From contig JAGYJX010000010.1 of assembly GCA_018401495.1 (NCBI GenBank), forward strand, positions 124,001-188,000: 64,000 bases of DNA, given 5' to 3'. The notes beneath the pieces were generated by a model. It searched no databases and was not told the origin of the DNA. It saw only the letters and a list, made by a program, of their open reading frames with translations. The stretch comes from Rhodospirillaceae bacterium (GTDB lineage: Bacteria; Pseudomonadota; Alphaproteobacteria; Thalassobaculales; Thalassobaculaceae). The position numbers and the translations under genes are program-made. How positions within the stretch are numbered: position 1 is the first letter of the stretch; the number at the start of each line of letters is the position of its first letter. Of this stretch, positions 10,038 to 18,888 are shown in pieces.

Positions 10038-11120
10038 TCAGCCCGCCTTGCGGGCGCTGGTGGTCCCGACGCGCGCCAGGGCGTCCTGGTGCTGCAGGAT
10101 CGGGCGCCACCAGTCGCCGTTGTCGAGATACCAGCGCACGGTCTTCTCGATCCCGCTCTCGAAGGTCTCGCGCGGGGTCCAGCCGAGCTCGCGGTCGATC
10201 TTGCCGGGGTCGATGGCGTAGCGGAAGTCGTGGCCCGGGCGGTCGGTGACGAAGCTGATCTGGCTGCGCCGCGACACCCCGTCGGCTCGCGGCGCGTGCT
10301 TGTCGAGCAGGTCGCAGATCGTCTGCACGACCTCGAGGTTGGTCTTCTCGTTGTGCCCGCCGACGTTGTAGCTCTCGCCCGGAATGCCCTGGCTGAGCAC
10401 CGTCCACAGGGCGCGGGCGTGGTCCTCGACGTACAGCCAGTCGCGGACGTTGGAGCCGTCGCCGTAGACCGGCAGCGGGTCGCCGCGCAGCCCCATCAGG
10501 ATCATCTTCGGGATCAGCTTCTCGGGAAAATGATAGGGGCCGTAGTTGTTCGAGCAGTTCGACAGCACCACCGGCAGGCCGTAGGTCTCGCCCCAGGCGC
10601 GCACCAGATGGTCGGACGCGGCCTTCGAGGCCGAGTAGGGCGAGCGCGGATCGTAGGCGGTGTGCTCGGTGAAGTAGCCGTCCGGGCCGAGCGAGCCGAA
10701 CACCTCGTCGGTCGACACGTGGTGGAACCGGAACCCCGCCCGGGCCGGCCCCTCCAGGGTCTCCCAATGGGCGCGCGCCGCCTGCAGCAGCCGGAACGTG
10801 CCGACCACGTTGGTCTGGATGAAGTCCTCGGGCCCGTCGATCGACCGGTCGACATGGGATTCCGCCGCCAGGTGCATGACGGCGTCCGGGCGGTGGCGCG
10901 CGAAGGCGGCGGCGAGCGCGTCGGCGTCGCGGATGTCGGCGCGCTCGAACGCATAGCGCGGGTCGCCGTCGACCGACGCGAGCGCGGTGCCGCTGGCGGC
11001 GTAGGTCATGCTGTCCAGGTTGACCACCCGGGCCGTGGTCTCGGCGATCAGCAGCCGCACCACCGCCGAGCCGATGAAGCCGGCCCCGCCGGTCACCAGG
11101 ATGGTCTGCGGCAGCGGCAT
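10038..11120 (-). CDS. rmlB: dTDP-glucose 4,6-dehydratase
   Basis: Second step of dTDP-L-rhamnose synthesis: NAD-dependent 4,6-dehydration of dTDP-glucose. Intact, 360 residues. [16 protein letters not shown] binds [25 protein letters not shown] and YSASKAASD carry the active site; [15 protein letters not shown] is diagnostic for RmlB. ATG 11120 gives the usual [11 protein letters not shown] start; a TTG at 11135 overlapping the rmlC stop would add five residues. Confidence 0.95.
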   Translation of the reverse strand: MPLPQTILVTGGAGFIGSAVVRLLIAETTARVVNLDSMTYAASGTALASVDGDPRYAFERADIRDADALAAAFARHRPDAVMHLAAESHVDRSIDGPEDFIQTNVVGTFRLLQAARAHWETLEGPARAGFRFHHVSTDEVFGSLGPDGYFTEHTAYDPRSPYSASKAASDHLVRAWGETYGLPVVLSNCSNNYGPYHFPEKLIPKMILMGLRGDPLPVYGDGSNVRDWLYVEDHARALWTVLSQGIPGESYNVGGHNEKTNLEVVQTICDLLDKHAPRADGVSRRSQISFVTDRPGHDFRYAIDPGKIDRELGWTPRETFESGIEKTVRWYLDNGDWWRPILQHQDALARVGTTSARKAG

Positions 11121-11131
11121 GGGCGCGGTCC

Positions 11132-11689
11132 TCAATACGAGAATGCGGCGGGCAGGTCGGCCAGCCGGGGGTGGCGGGTGTCCTTCTCGGACAGGATCGC
11201 CTCGATCCCGTCGAGCGGCCAGGCGATCGCGAGGTCCGGGTCGTCCCAGGCGAGGCCGCGGTCGTGTTCCGGCGCGTAGGGCGCGGTGACCTTGTAGACC
11301 ACCTCGGTGTCGGGTTCGAGCGTCACGAAGCCGTGGGCGAAACCCACGGGTACCAGGATCTGGTTCCAGGCGGCCGCCGAGATCTCGGCGGCGACCCAGC
11401 GTCCGTAGGTCGGCGAGCCCCGGCGGATGTCGACGGCGACGTCGAAGATCCGGCCGCGAATCACCCGAACCAGCTTGTCCTGGGCGAACGGCGGTACCTG
11501 GAAATGCAGGCCCCGCAGCACGCCGACCGAGGCCGACAAGGAGTGGTTGTCCTGCACGAAGTCGAGATCAAGGCCCGCCGCGTCGAAGGCCGGTTTGCTG
11601 TAGGTTTCCGAGAAGAAACCGCGGTGGTCGCCGAACCGCCGGGGCGTGATGATCTTGACGTCGGGGATCGCGAGCGACTCGACCTGCAC
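11132..11689 (-). CDS. rmlC: dTDP-4-dehydrorhamnose 3,5-epimerase
   Basis: Third enzyme of dTDP-L-rhamnose synthesis, a cupin-fold epimerase of 185 residues. Seen: [36 protein letters not shown] (catalytic His) and [26 protein letters not shown] 11689 is chosen because [19 protein letters not shown] matches the family N-terminus. It is first in the operon, with a candidate promoter about 35 bases upstream. Confidence 0.94.
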   Translation of the reverse strand: MQVESLAIPDVKIITPRRFGDHRGFFSETYSKPAFDAAGLDLDFVQDNHSLSASVGVLRGLHFQVPPFAQDKLVRVIRGRIFDVAVDIRRGSPTYGRWVAAEISAAAWNQILVPVGFAHGFVTLEPDTEVVYKVTAPYAPEHDRGLAWDDPDLAIAWPLDGIEAILSEKDTRHPRLADLPAAFSY

Positions 11690-11723
11690 GCCTCTGTCTC
11701 CAGATCGGAATTGAGATGGCGCG

Positions 11724-11753
11724 GCTATAGCACGCGGCTCGAAGCCGCGACAA
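11724..11753 (-). promoter_or_regulatory. Candidate rml operon promoter with inverted repeat in the spacer
   Basis: Reading leftward: TTGTCG (11753-11748), an 18-base spacer, TATAGC (11729-11724), about 35 bases before the rmlC GTG. The spacer and its edge hold a perfect 7+3+7 inverted repeat (11733-11749, arms CGCGGCT/AGCCGCG), placed where a repressor or MerR-type activator would bind. Pattern seen in sequence; function is inferred. Confidence 0.5.
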
Positions 11754-11957
11754 CAGCCGACGGGCGCCGGCAGCGGGCGCCGCTTGGGCGTGGGGATCGA
11801 GAGGGGCAATCGAGAGGGATAGATGTGGCGGGCTTGCGCGTTTCATGTCTCGATGAGCCTGTGCTAGACTCGTAACGATGTTCGACACGGCGACGGGAAT
11901 AGAACGACTCACTCCTGGGTCTCAGGGTGGCCGGGAGTGTCCTCGCGAAAGATCGGC

Positions 11958-12977
11958 ATGGCCTTGAATATTCAACCACTGCCTAGTACCGACCACTCCC
12001 AGATCGTCCCGTACCGTCCGAAGCCGGCGGCAGCGAGCGAGGGCAGGCGACCGAAGCCTGGTGCGGAGGCCGTGGCGACGTGCTCGGTCGTGATGGTCTC
12101 GTTTCGCACCGGCCCGGTGCTGATCGAAAGCCTGAAGGCGGCGCTCTCCGAGAGCTGTGTCGACTGCGTCGTGCTGGTCGACAACGGCAACTCGGCCGAA
12201 ACGCGGCGGGCCGTGGATGCACTCGCGGCCGCTAACGACCGGCTGCGGATCGTTCGTGGGCACGGCAACGTCGGGTTCTCGCGGGGCTGCAACATCGGCG
12301 CCAAGGCCGCCAGTGGCAGCCACCTGCTGCTGCTCAACCCCGACTGCGTGCTGCGCCCCGGCGTTCTGGCCCGTGGCCTGGAGGTGCTGGCCGGCAACCC
12401 GACCGCGGCGGCGCTGACGGTCCGGATCGAGAACGCCGACGGCACCGAGCAGCGCGGCGGCCGGCGTAACCTGATGACCCCCTGGACGTGCCTGGTGGAG
12501 CAGTTCCGGCTCGACCGGTTGATGCCGAACCACCCGCATTTTCAGCGCCTGAACCTGAACGAGACCGAGCCGTCCGACGAGATCACCTCGGTTCAGTGCA
12601 TCTCCGGCGCCTTCATGCTGATGCCGCGGGCGGTCTACGACCGGGTCGGCGGCATGGACGAGGACTATTTCCTGCACGTCGAGGATGTGGATTTCTGCTT
12701 CCGCTTGCAGAAGACCGGTGGCCAGATCCTGTACGTGCCGGACGCCGCCGTGACCCATGTGAAGGGCACCAGCCGGGTCTTCCCGCTGGTGGTCGAGTGG
12801 CACAAATCGGTCAGCGTGACCAAGTACTTCAGCAAGCATTTCCGGCCGCAGTATCCGGACATGGCGCTGCGGCTCATCAGTCTGGCGATATTCCTGCGGC
12901 TGGCGGTGCGCGCCGTGCCGCTGACCGCGACTTGGCTGATGGAGCGTTTCGGCTGGTCGACCCCGCCGAAGGCCTGA
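11958..12977 (+). CDS. Glycosyltransferase family 2 (rhamnosyltransferase-like)
   Basis: A 339-residue GT-A fold transferase, probably adding sugars to surface polysaccharide. Visible: CSVVMVSFRTGPVL, VVLVDNGNS, GNVGFSRGCNIGA, LLLLNPDCVLRPG (the NPD variant of the DxD metal site), ISGAFMLMPRAVYDRVGGMDE and EDVDFCFRLQKTG. The C-terminus has a hydrophobic stretch (LISLAIFLRLAVRAV) that may touch the membrane. ATG 11958 is preferred over an in-frame GTG at 11937. It is divergent from rmlC and convergent with the next GT, so dTDP-rhamnose is a likely but unproven donor. Confidence 0.82.
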   Translation: MALNIQPLPSTDHSQIVPYRPKPAAASEGRRPKPGAEAVATCSVVMVSFRTGPVLIESLKAALSESCVDCVVLVDNGNSAETRRAVDALAAANDRLRIVRGHGNVGFSRGCNIGAKAASGSHLLLLNPDCVLRPGVLARGLEVLAGNPTAAALTVRIENADGTEQRGGRRNLMTPWTCLVEQFRLDRLMPNHPHFQRLNLNETEPSDEITSVQCISGAFMLMPRAVYDRVGGMDEDYFLHVEDVDFCFRLQKTGGQILYVPDAAVTHVKGTSRVFPLVVEWHKSVSVTKYFSKHFRPQYPDMALRLISLAIFLRLAVRAVPLTATWLMERFGWSTPPKA

Positions 12978-12999
12978 CGGCGGTCCCGCACCGCACCCC

Positions 13000-13911
13000 T
13001 CAGTCCCGCCATCCTTCGACAAAGCCGCGCGCGATCGCCCGCAGTTTGGCAGCCCGATCGTCCTCGTAGACCAGCGCCTTCCAGACGTCGTAGGCGGCCG
13101 CCGCGACGTCGAAGGCGAGCCAGCCGAGGCTGACCGTTCCGTGGCGGCGCCAGACGCGCACCCGGTTGCGGTGGATGTACCGCCGGCGCCAGGCGTCGTG
13201 GGTGCTCAGCGTGCGGGTCCGCCCGAGCGCGCGCACCGTGCGCACCTCGCCCAGGCGGTGGCGGCAGCACCGCGTCGCCGACCCCGACGATCTCGAAGCC
13301 GGCGCGGCGCAGCCGCAGGCTGAACTCGATGTCGACGTAGTCGATGAAGAACCGCGGGTCCATGTCGCCGACGACGTCCAGCACCCCGGCCCGCACCAGG
13401 CTGCCGGAGGCGATGGCGAACACGCCGTCGCGGGCGATCGCGCCGGGAACGAGGGGCGTGCGCGCCAGGTCGAAGCGCCCGCGCGCGGTCAGCAGGTAGG
13501 GTCGAAGCGTTCCCTCGGGATCGGTCAGCCGGGGCGTCAGCAACCCGACCCGGTCGCGGCCGGGAAGGATCGTCCAGGCGTCGATCATGGTCCGGACCAT
13601 GCCGTCGGCCGGGCACGCTGTCGTCGTCGAGCAGCAGGATCCAGTCGGCGCCGGCGGCGCGCGCCGCCTCCAGTCCCTGGTTCTGCGCCGCCGCCAGGCC
13701 GAGATTGTCGGGGTTGACGATCAGCGACCAGCCGGTCGTCGCCCCCGGCGCGCGCCGCCAGCCGCTCTCGCACCGCCGGGCCCGAGCCGTTCTCGACCAG
13801 CACGACCCGATCGGCCTGGGCGAGGGCGGCGTCCAGGACTCGGTCGAGGGCATCGTCGGGCTGGTAGCTGACGATCACCGCCACCACCCGCGCGCCGTCG
13901 GCGGGCGGCAT
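13000..13911 (-). CDS. Glycosyltransferase family 2, three frameshifts
   Basis: Spread over several frames, the joined protein (about 300 residues) reads VVAVIVSYQPDDALDRVLDA, VVLVENGSG, SLIVNPDNLGLAAAQNQGLE, WILLLDDDSV, then VGLLTPRLTDPEGTLRPYLL, ASGSLVRAGVLDVVGDMD, FIDYVDIEFSLRLRRAGFEI and a C-terminal RRYIHRNRVRVWRRHG. This is a rhamnosyltransferase-type GT2 with an intact DDD metal motif. Frame changes lie at about 13740, 13610 and 13255. Given the indel pattern elsewhere, the gene is probably intact in the cell. It starts at ATG 13911 immediately after the next GT gene. Confidence 0.72.
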
Positions 13912-14941
13912 CCGGCACCCGCGCCGGCAGGTCCGGCAGCCGGCGCAGGTCCAGGCCGCGCCGCAGGTAGGTGAGCGGCGACCAGGTCAGGGCGCGGGCG
14001 AACGCGCCCGCCGAGGCGCGCCGGCCGGCCTGGATCGACCGGCGCTCGGCCAGGGTCGCCGCCAGCCCGGCGAACGCCTCGCCGAGCGCCGACCAGCCGG
14101 GCGGTGCCGCGACCGGTCAGCGTGTCGCGCGCGGCGGCTGCCAGCCCAGATCAGCGCCGCCGCCGGCAGGGTCGCGGCCAGCACCGGCCACGGCATGACC
14201 CGCAGGTAGACCCAGACCCGGTTGCGGGTGGCGTAACGCAGCACGAACGCCGAGGGCGCCGACGCCGACCCGACGTGGCGGACCACGGCCCCCGGGGTCA
14301 CCACGGCCGTCCAGCCGGCGAGGCGAAGCCGGGCCGACAGGTCGACGTCCTCGTAGAAGCAGAACAACCGCTCGCAGAACCCGCCGGCGTCAGGAAGGCC
14401 TCGCGCCGGTACAGGGCGGCCGCGGCGCACACGCCGAACACCGCGCTCTCGGCGACCGGGCGGACTGGCCGCAGCCGGCCGCCGCGCCAGGCGGCGCCGA
14501 CCGCGTGCAGCGGGTCGCCGACGCCGTCGAAGCCGCTCCGGATCGGCGTCGAGCAGCTGCACCGAGGCGACCGAGGCGGCCTCCGGGTGGCGCCGGACGG
14601 CGGCGACCAGCGCCGCCAGCCAGCCCGGCTCGGGGAACGCGTCGGGGTTGAGGGTGACGAGGTAGCTGGCCGCGCGCCAGCGCCGCCGCCCGGTTGTTGG
14701 CGGCGGCGAAGCCGAGGTTGACCGGCGAGCGCTCGATCCGGAGCCAGGGGCGTGGCGCGACCCGGTCGACCGCGCCGTCGCTCGAGGCGTTGTCGACCAG
14801 CACGGCCTCGAAGTCCCTGAACCGCTGGGCGTCGAGCGCGGCGAGGCAACGCGCCAGGTGCTCGCCGGATTGCCACGCGACGATCAGGATCGAGACGGCC
14901 GGGGCCGAGGGCGGGGCGAGGGAAGCGAGGGCGTCGGTCAT
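13909..14941 (-). CDS. Glycosyltransferase family 2, at least four frameshifts
   Basis: Start MTDALASLAPPSAPAVSILI, then IVAWQSGEHLARCLAAL, EAVLVDNASSDGAV, SPVNLGFAAANNRAAAL, SYLVTLNPDAFPEPGW, FGVCAAAALYRREAF, CFYEDVDLSARLRLAGW and a hydrophobic segment (VLAATLPAAALIWAG). These blocks lie in different frames, with changes at about 14685, 14538, 14393 and 14103. The C-terminal end is not clear: a plausible tail (LGEAFAGLAATLAERRS, LTYLRRGLDLRRLPDLP) runs into the next gene without a stop, so the left boundary is approximate. A polysaccharide glycosyltransferase; acceptor unknown. Confidence 0.62.
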
Positions 14942-15078
14942 CGGCGTCGAGGTCGCGGAACGGCGGCGACGATACCATGCTCGGCGGAGGTTGCAGCCCC
15001 CGGAAGCCTTGACAGCGTCGCCCCCGGTCCGCCGAATGCCCGCTCAGCCGACAGGGTGTGCCCAGGGGGGTAAAATTC

Positions 15079-16221
15079 ATGACCCGCATCGTCTCGCGGT
15101 TTCCGCTTCCGCCGATGAGCCTCGGCACCGAGCGCCATCTGACGGTGCACGCCTACGGCGACCCGGACGCCGCGCCCAAGGCCTACCTGCAGGCCGGCCT
15201 GCACGCCGCCGAACTGCCGGGCCTGCTGGTCCTGCACCACCTGATCCGCCGCCTCGACGCCGGCGAGGACCCGTTGCTGGGGCAGATCGTGCTGGTGCCG
15301 GTCGCCAACCCGATCGGCCAGTCGCAACAGCTGCGCGGCCAGATGATCGGCCGCACCAGCCTCGCCGACGGCAGCAATTTCAACCGGGAGTACCCCGACG
15401 TCGCCGCCGCGATCGGCGACATGGTCGACGGCCGGCTCGGGCCGAAGGCCGCCACCAACGTCGCGCTGATCCGCGACGCCTTCGGCGAAATCCTGGCCGA
15501 CCGCGCGGCGCGGGCCGAGGGTGAGGGGGCGTATCTGCGGCTGACGCTGATGCGGTTCGCCTGCGACGCCGACATCGTCCTCGACCTGCACTGCGACGAC
15601 GACGCCACCTTCCACGTCTACATGCCCGAGCAGTCCTGGCCGGAGGCCGCCGACCTGCCGGCGTTTCTCGGCAGCCCGGTGACCATGCTGGCCAACGAAT
15701 CCGGCGGCAACCCGTTCGACGAATCGCTCAGCAAGCCGTGGCTCGATCTGCGCAATCGCTTCGGCGACGCGGTCCCGATTCCGTCCGCCTGCCTGTCGGC
15801 CACCGTCGAGCTGCGCGGCCGCGGCGACGTCGGCGACGCGCTGGCCGAGGAGGACGCCGACCGGATCTACCGGTTCCTGCAGCATCGCGGGGTGATCGGC
15901 GGCGATCCGGGCCCGGTGCCGGAATTGCCGCGGCCGGCCACCCCGCTCGCCGGGATGGAGATCGTCAAGGCGCCGCTGCCGGGCATCGTCAGCTACCGCG
16001 TGCCGCTCGGTGCCGAGGTGGTGGCCGGTCAGCCGATCGCCGACCTGATCGACCCGACCGCCGACGATCCGGCCGAAGGCCGCATCGAGATCGCCGCCGG
16101 GACCGACGGCATGTTGTTCGCCCGCAAGTCGCTGCGCTTCGTGTGGCCGGGGGAGACGATCGCCAAGATCGCCGGCGGCCAAGCCCTGGCCGGGCGGTCG
16201 GGCAAGCTGCTGACCGACTGA
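15079..16221 (+). CDS. Succinylglutamate desuccinylase/aspartoacylase family hydrolase
   Basis: Zinc-dependent M14-like amidohydrolase of 380 residues. The zinc motif H42-x2-E45 (GLHAAELPG) and a later metal His in DIVLDLHCDDD are seen, and the catalytic-region Glu is likely in TVELRGRGD. The C-terminus (EIVKAPLPGIVSYRVPLGAE to WPGETIAKI) resembles the lipoyl-like beta domain of this family. Substrate is not known; related proteins deacylate N-acyl amino acids or ectoine precursors. ATG 15079 is chosen; it follows an AT-rich stretch. An upstream in-frame start at 15058 is less likely. Confidence 0.78.
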   Translation: MTRIVSRFPLPPMSLGTERHLTVHAYGDPDAAPKAYLQAGLHAAELPGLLVLHHLIRRLDAGEDPLLGQIVLVPVANPIGQSQQLRGQMIGRTSLADGSNFNREYPDVAAAIGDMVDGRLGPKAATNVALIRDAFGEILADRAARAEGEGAYLRLTLMRFACDADIVLDLHCDDDATFHVYMPEQSWPEAADLPAFLGSPVTMLANESGGNPFDESLSKPWLDLRNRFGDAVPIPSACLSATVELRGRGDVGDALAEEDADRIYRFLQHRGVIGGDPGPVPELPRPATPLAGMEIVKAPLPGIVSYRVPLGAEVVAGQPIADLIDPTADDPAEGRIEIAAGTDGMLFARKSLRFVWPGETIAKIAGGQALAGRSGKLLTD

Positions 16222-16253
16222 CCGGCGGGCGATTGGCCGGCGGGCCGGCCGGT

Positions 16254-17102
16254 TCACGCCATCAGGTCGGCGATGAACCGTGGCAGGGCGAAGCAGGCCT
16301 GGTGGATCGCCGGGGTGTAGTAGCGGGTGGCGATGCCGAGCGGCGCGAACCGCGCGTCGATGGCGGCGGCGTCGTGCCGGCGCTTGGCCGGGTCGTCGCT
16401 GGCCCATCCCATCGCCATGAAGCCGCCCTGGTAGGTCGGCACGGCCGCCACGTAGAACGACACGTCGGCGAACGACTGGCCGAGCCGCCGGTAGGAGTTG
16501 GTGACCTCCCAGCCCTGCAGGGCCGGTACGCCGTTCTGGGTCACCACGATGCCGCCGGCGGTCAGGCAGCGCTTGCAGTCGGCGTAGAACTCGGCGGTGA
16601 ACAGGACCTCGCCGGGGCCGATCGGGTCGGTGGAATCGACGATGATGATGTCGAACCGTTGGTCGGTTTCGGCGACAAAGCGGGCGCCGTCGGCGATCAC
16701 CAGGTCCAGTCGCGGGTCGTCGAAGGCGCCGGCCGACAGCGACGGCAGGTGCTCGCGGCTCATGTCGACGACGCCGCGGTCGATCTCGACCATGGTCACC
16801 GCCTCGACCGCCCGGTGCTTCAACACCTCGCGGGCCATGCCGCCGTCGCCGCCGCCGATGATGAGGACGCGTCGCGCCTGCCCGTGCGCCATGATCGGCA
16901 CGTGCGCCATCATCTCGTGGTAGACGAATTCGTCGCCCTCGGTGGTCTGCACCACGCCGTCGAGCGTCAGCACCCGGCCGAAGCGCTCGTTCTCGAAGAT
17001 GATCAGGTCCTGGTGATCGGTCTTGTCGCGGAACAGGACGCGGTCGATCCGGAGACGCTGCGCCAACCAGGGGTGCAGCGTCTCCGTGAACCACTCGCTC
17101 AT
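16254..17102 (-). CDS. speE: Spermidine synthase (polyamine aminopropyltransferase)
   Basis: Transfers aminopropyl from decarboxylated SAM to putrescine. 282 residues, Rossmann fold with VLIIGGGDGGMAREVLKH, MVEIDRGVVDMSREHLPSL, DLVIADGARFV and the catalytic IVDSTDPIGPGEVLF. The family gatekeeping loop TQNGVPALQ is present. Its ATG overlaps the speD stop (ATGA), so the two genes are translationally coupled and supply decarboxylated SAM and its user together. Confidence 0.93.
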   Translation of the reverse strand: MSEWFTETLHPWLAQRLRIDRVLFRDKTDHQDLIIFENERFGRVLTLDGVVQTTEGDEFVYHEMMAHVPIMAHGQARRVLIIGGGDGGMAREVLKHRAVEAVTMVEIDRGVVDMSREHLPSLSAGAFDDPRLDLVIADGARFVAETDQRFDIIIVDSTDPIGPGEVLFTAEFYADCKRCLTAGGIVVTQNGVPALQGWEVTNSYRRLGQSFADVSFYVAAVPTYQGGFMAMGWASDDPAKRRHDAAAIDARFAPLGIATRYYTPAIHQACFALPRFIADLMA

Positions 17103-17632
17103 ACCACCATGCCCCGCTTGTGCTCGCCGAGATTGACGGCGGCGGGCGAGAACGCCTGCTTCAGCACTTCGATGGCGGCGTGCGGCCGGGCGTCGCCGCA
17201 CATGAACACGTCGAGCGCCGCGTAGCCGCACTCCGGCCACGTGTGGATCGAGATGTGCGATTCCGCCAGCACCGCCACGCCCGACACCCCGCCGTTGGGC
17301 GAGAAGTGGTGGAGATGGATGTGCAGAAGCGTGGCGCCGGCGGCGGTCACGCATTCCTTCAACGCGGTCTCGATGTGCTCGAGCTCGTCGAGACGCTTGG
17401 CGCCCCACAGATCGATGATCAGGTGGGTGCCGGCGAAGGTCAGCCCATCCTTCTTCACGAAGTGGTCGAGGCGTTCGTCGGAACTCGTCACGCCGGCCGA
17501 CGGCAGGCGGATGACGTTGCCCTCGCCCTCGGCGTGCGGGGCGGTTTCGCGGGCAGTGTGGTAGTCGACATGGAACTCGCTCGGCTGAGTGGCCGAGTCG
17601 ATCCCCAATTTGGCGGCGAGCTTCTTGTCCAT
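17099..17632 (-). CDS. speD: S-adenosylmethionine decarboxylase proenzyme
   Basis: Makes decarboxylated SAM for spermidine synthesis; self-cleaves to form a pyruvoyl cofactor. The cleavage site is clear in LAESHISIHTWPE, with Ser125 becoming the pyruvoyl group and His130 nearby; a catalytic Cys is likely in FMCGDA. 177 residues, about 50 longer than the minimal bacterial class 1B enzyme because of an N-terminal extension. ATG 17632 follows a strong GGGAGGAG ribosome-binding site. The long structured leader upstream suggests control by attenuation. Confidence 0.92.
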   Translation of the reverse strand: MDKKLAAKLGIDSATQPSEFHVDYHTARETAPHAEGEGNVIRLPSAGVTSSDERLDHFVKKDGLTFAGTHLIIDLWGAKRLDELEHIETALKECVTAAGATLLHIHLHHFSPNGGVSGVAVLAESHISIHTWPECGYAALDVFMCGDARPHAAIEVLKQAFSPAAVNLGEHKRGMVV

Positions 17633-17730
17633 CACTCACTCCTCCCAACCAGAAGATTGACCCAGCTACCCTTAGACCCTCCACCCCCATGGACCACACG
17701 GGGCCCTACGGGACGAGCGGAATGGGCAGA

Positions 17731-17759
17731 CAACAAAGCCCACCCCCGAGGGGGCGGGC
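17731..17759 (-). terminator. Intrinsic terminator in the speD leader
   Basis: On the minus strand the stem GCCCGCCCC with loop CUCG and partner GGGGUGGGC is followed by UUUGUUG. One G-U pair makes it stable as minus-strand RNA but mismatched on the plus strand, so it acts leftward. It stops about 100 bases before the speD ATG. Confidence 0.65.
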
Positions 17760-17926
17760 GACACGGGTTTTCGCCGGGCGATTACCGTGCTGACTGTGCG
17801 GTGCAAGCACCTCCAAACGGGGCGGCCTGACGCCCCAAAAAGATCGGCCAGGAAGCGTGAGGGATTTCCCCGCCGCTACCCAGCCGTTGGTGACGGGACA
17901 ATGGGGACAGGGGTCCCGGGGGTCAA
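17731..17926 (-). ncRNA. Structured leader or small RNA upstream of speDE
   Basis: The 400-base gap between speD and the DUF533 gene has no convincing protein. On the minus strand a weak promoter (TTGACC at 17926-17921, 18 bases, ATTGTC at 17902-17897) would start an RNA of about 160 nt ending at the terminator. It holds several stable hairpins (GGGGCG/CGCCCC at 17819-17836, GGUGC/GCACC near 17800-17811, GGCGA/UCGCC near 17757-17775). The segment GGCGGGG (17874-17868) can pair with the terminator's left arm, as an antiterminator would. It does not match a riboswitch or 6S RNA that I can name. Confidence 0.4.
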
Positions 17927-18039
17927 GGAGATTCCGAAATCCTCGCGCAGGCCTGGTGTGGCCGGGACGCATGGCGGCCGTTGACGTGGGTTGCGGCCTC
18001 CCCATCTGACGAAGTCATTCGAACACTCCAGAGGACTCC

Positions 18040-18765
18040 ATGGACCCCACCAGATTGCTTGAGCAGTTCCTCGGCGGCGACGCCAAGACCATGCTGTCGC
18101 AGGGCAGTGGAATGGCGAGGCAGAAGCTCGACGCGTTCAGCCGGGTCGGCGGTGGAGTCGGTGGTTTCGCCGGCGGGGCTGCCGCGGGCGGCCTGCTCGG
18201 CGTGCTGCTGGGCAGCAAGAAGGTGCGGAAGATGGCCGGCGGCGCGGTCGGCTACGGCGGCGCCGCGGCGCTCGCGGTGCTGGCCTACAAGGCCTACCAG
18301 AACTGGCAGCAGGGCAAGGCGGCGGGCACCGCCCCGGCCGCGACCCAGGCCGATGTGGCGGCGACCGAGCCGCAATTCCTGCCGGACGCCGCCCCGGCTG
18401 CCGACGGCGGGCCGTTCGAGCTCACCCTGGTCCGCGCCATGATCGGCGCCGCCAAAGCCGACGGCCACGTCGACGCCGCCGAGCAGGCCCGGTTGTTCGA
18501 GCAGGTCGAGCGCATGGGTCTCGACGCCGAGGCCAAGGGCTTCGTGTTCGACGCCCTCGGCAAGCCGGTCGAGATGGCCGGTCTGGCGGCAGCCGTCGCC
18601 ACGCCGGAGCAGGCGGCCGAGCTGTACATCGCCTCGCGCCTCGCCATCGACCCCGATCATCCCGCCGAGAAGGCCTACCTGGAAGCCCTGGCGCATCGCC
18701 TGAAGCTGCCGGGCGACCTGGTGGCGCACCTCAACCGCCAGGCCGAGGCCGGGCTGGCGGAGTGA
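18040..18765 (+). CDS. DUF533 / TerB-like tellurite resistance domain protein
   Basis: 241 residues. N-terminal amphipathic segment, then a glycine-rich membrane stretch (GGVGGFAGGAAAGGLLGVLL, AVGYGGAAALAVLAYKAY), an Ala/Pro linker and a C-terminal TerB-like helical domain (TLVRAMIGAAKADGHVDAAE, PAEKAYLEALAHRLKLP), where acidic residues may bind metal. This is the E. coli YebE type; its job is unknown, and a stress or envelope role is only inferred. It is divergent from speD. Confidence 0.8.
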   Translation: MDPTRLLEQFLGGDAKTMLSQGSGMARQKLDAFSRVGGGVGGFAGGAAAGGLLGVLLGSKKVRKMAGGAVGYGGAAALAVLAYKAYQNWQQGKAAGTAPAATQADVAATEPQFLPDAAPAADGGPFELTLVRAMIGAAKADGHVDAAEQARLFEQVERMGLDAEAKGFVFDALGKPVEMAGLAAAVATPEQAAELYIASRLAIDPDHPAEKAYLEALAHRLKLPGDLVAHLNRQAEAGLAE

Positions 18766-18888
18766 TAGCGGCGTCGGGTGGCGTCGGAGGGACTGGGGCG
18801 CATCGGCCCTCTTGACGTTTCCGCCCGGTGCGGGATTGCTCGGCGACGCCGTCCGTATCGGGGCGGCGTCGATCGAGAGGATCCTGCG

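Noticed and set aside
17738..17926. 6S RNA, SRP RNA or cobalamin riboswitch in the speD leader
   Set aside because: Size and terminator fit a small RNA, but the diagnostic conserved sequences of these families are not seen.
17706..18005. A 99-residue open frame on the minus strand between speD and the DUF533 gene
   Set aside because: Its composition follows the hairpins of the leader and it crosses the terminator; no Shine-Dalgarno and no family-like segment.
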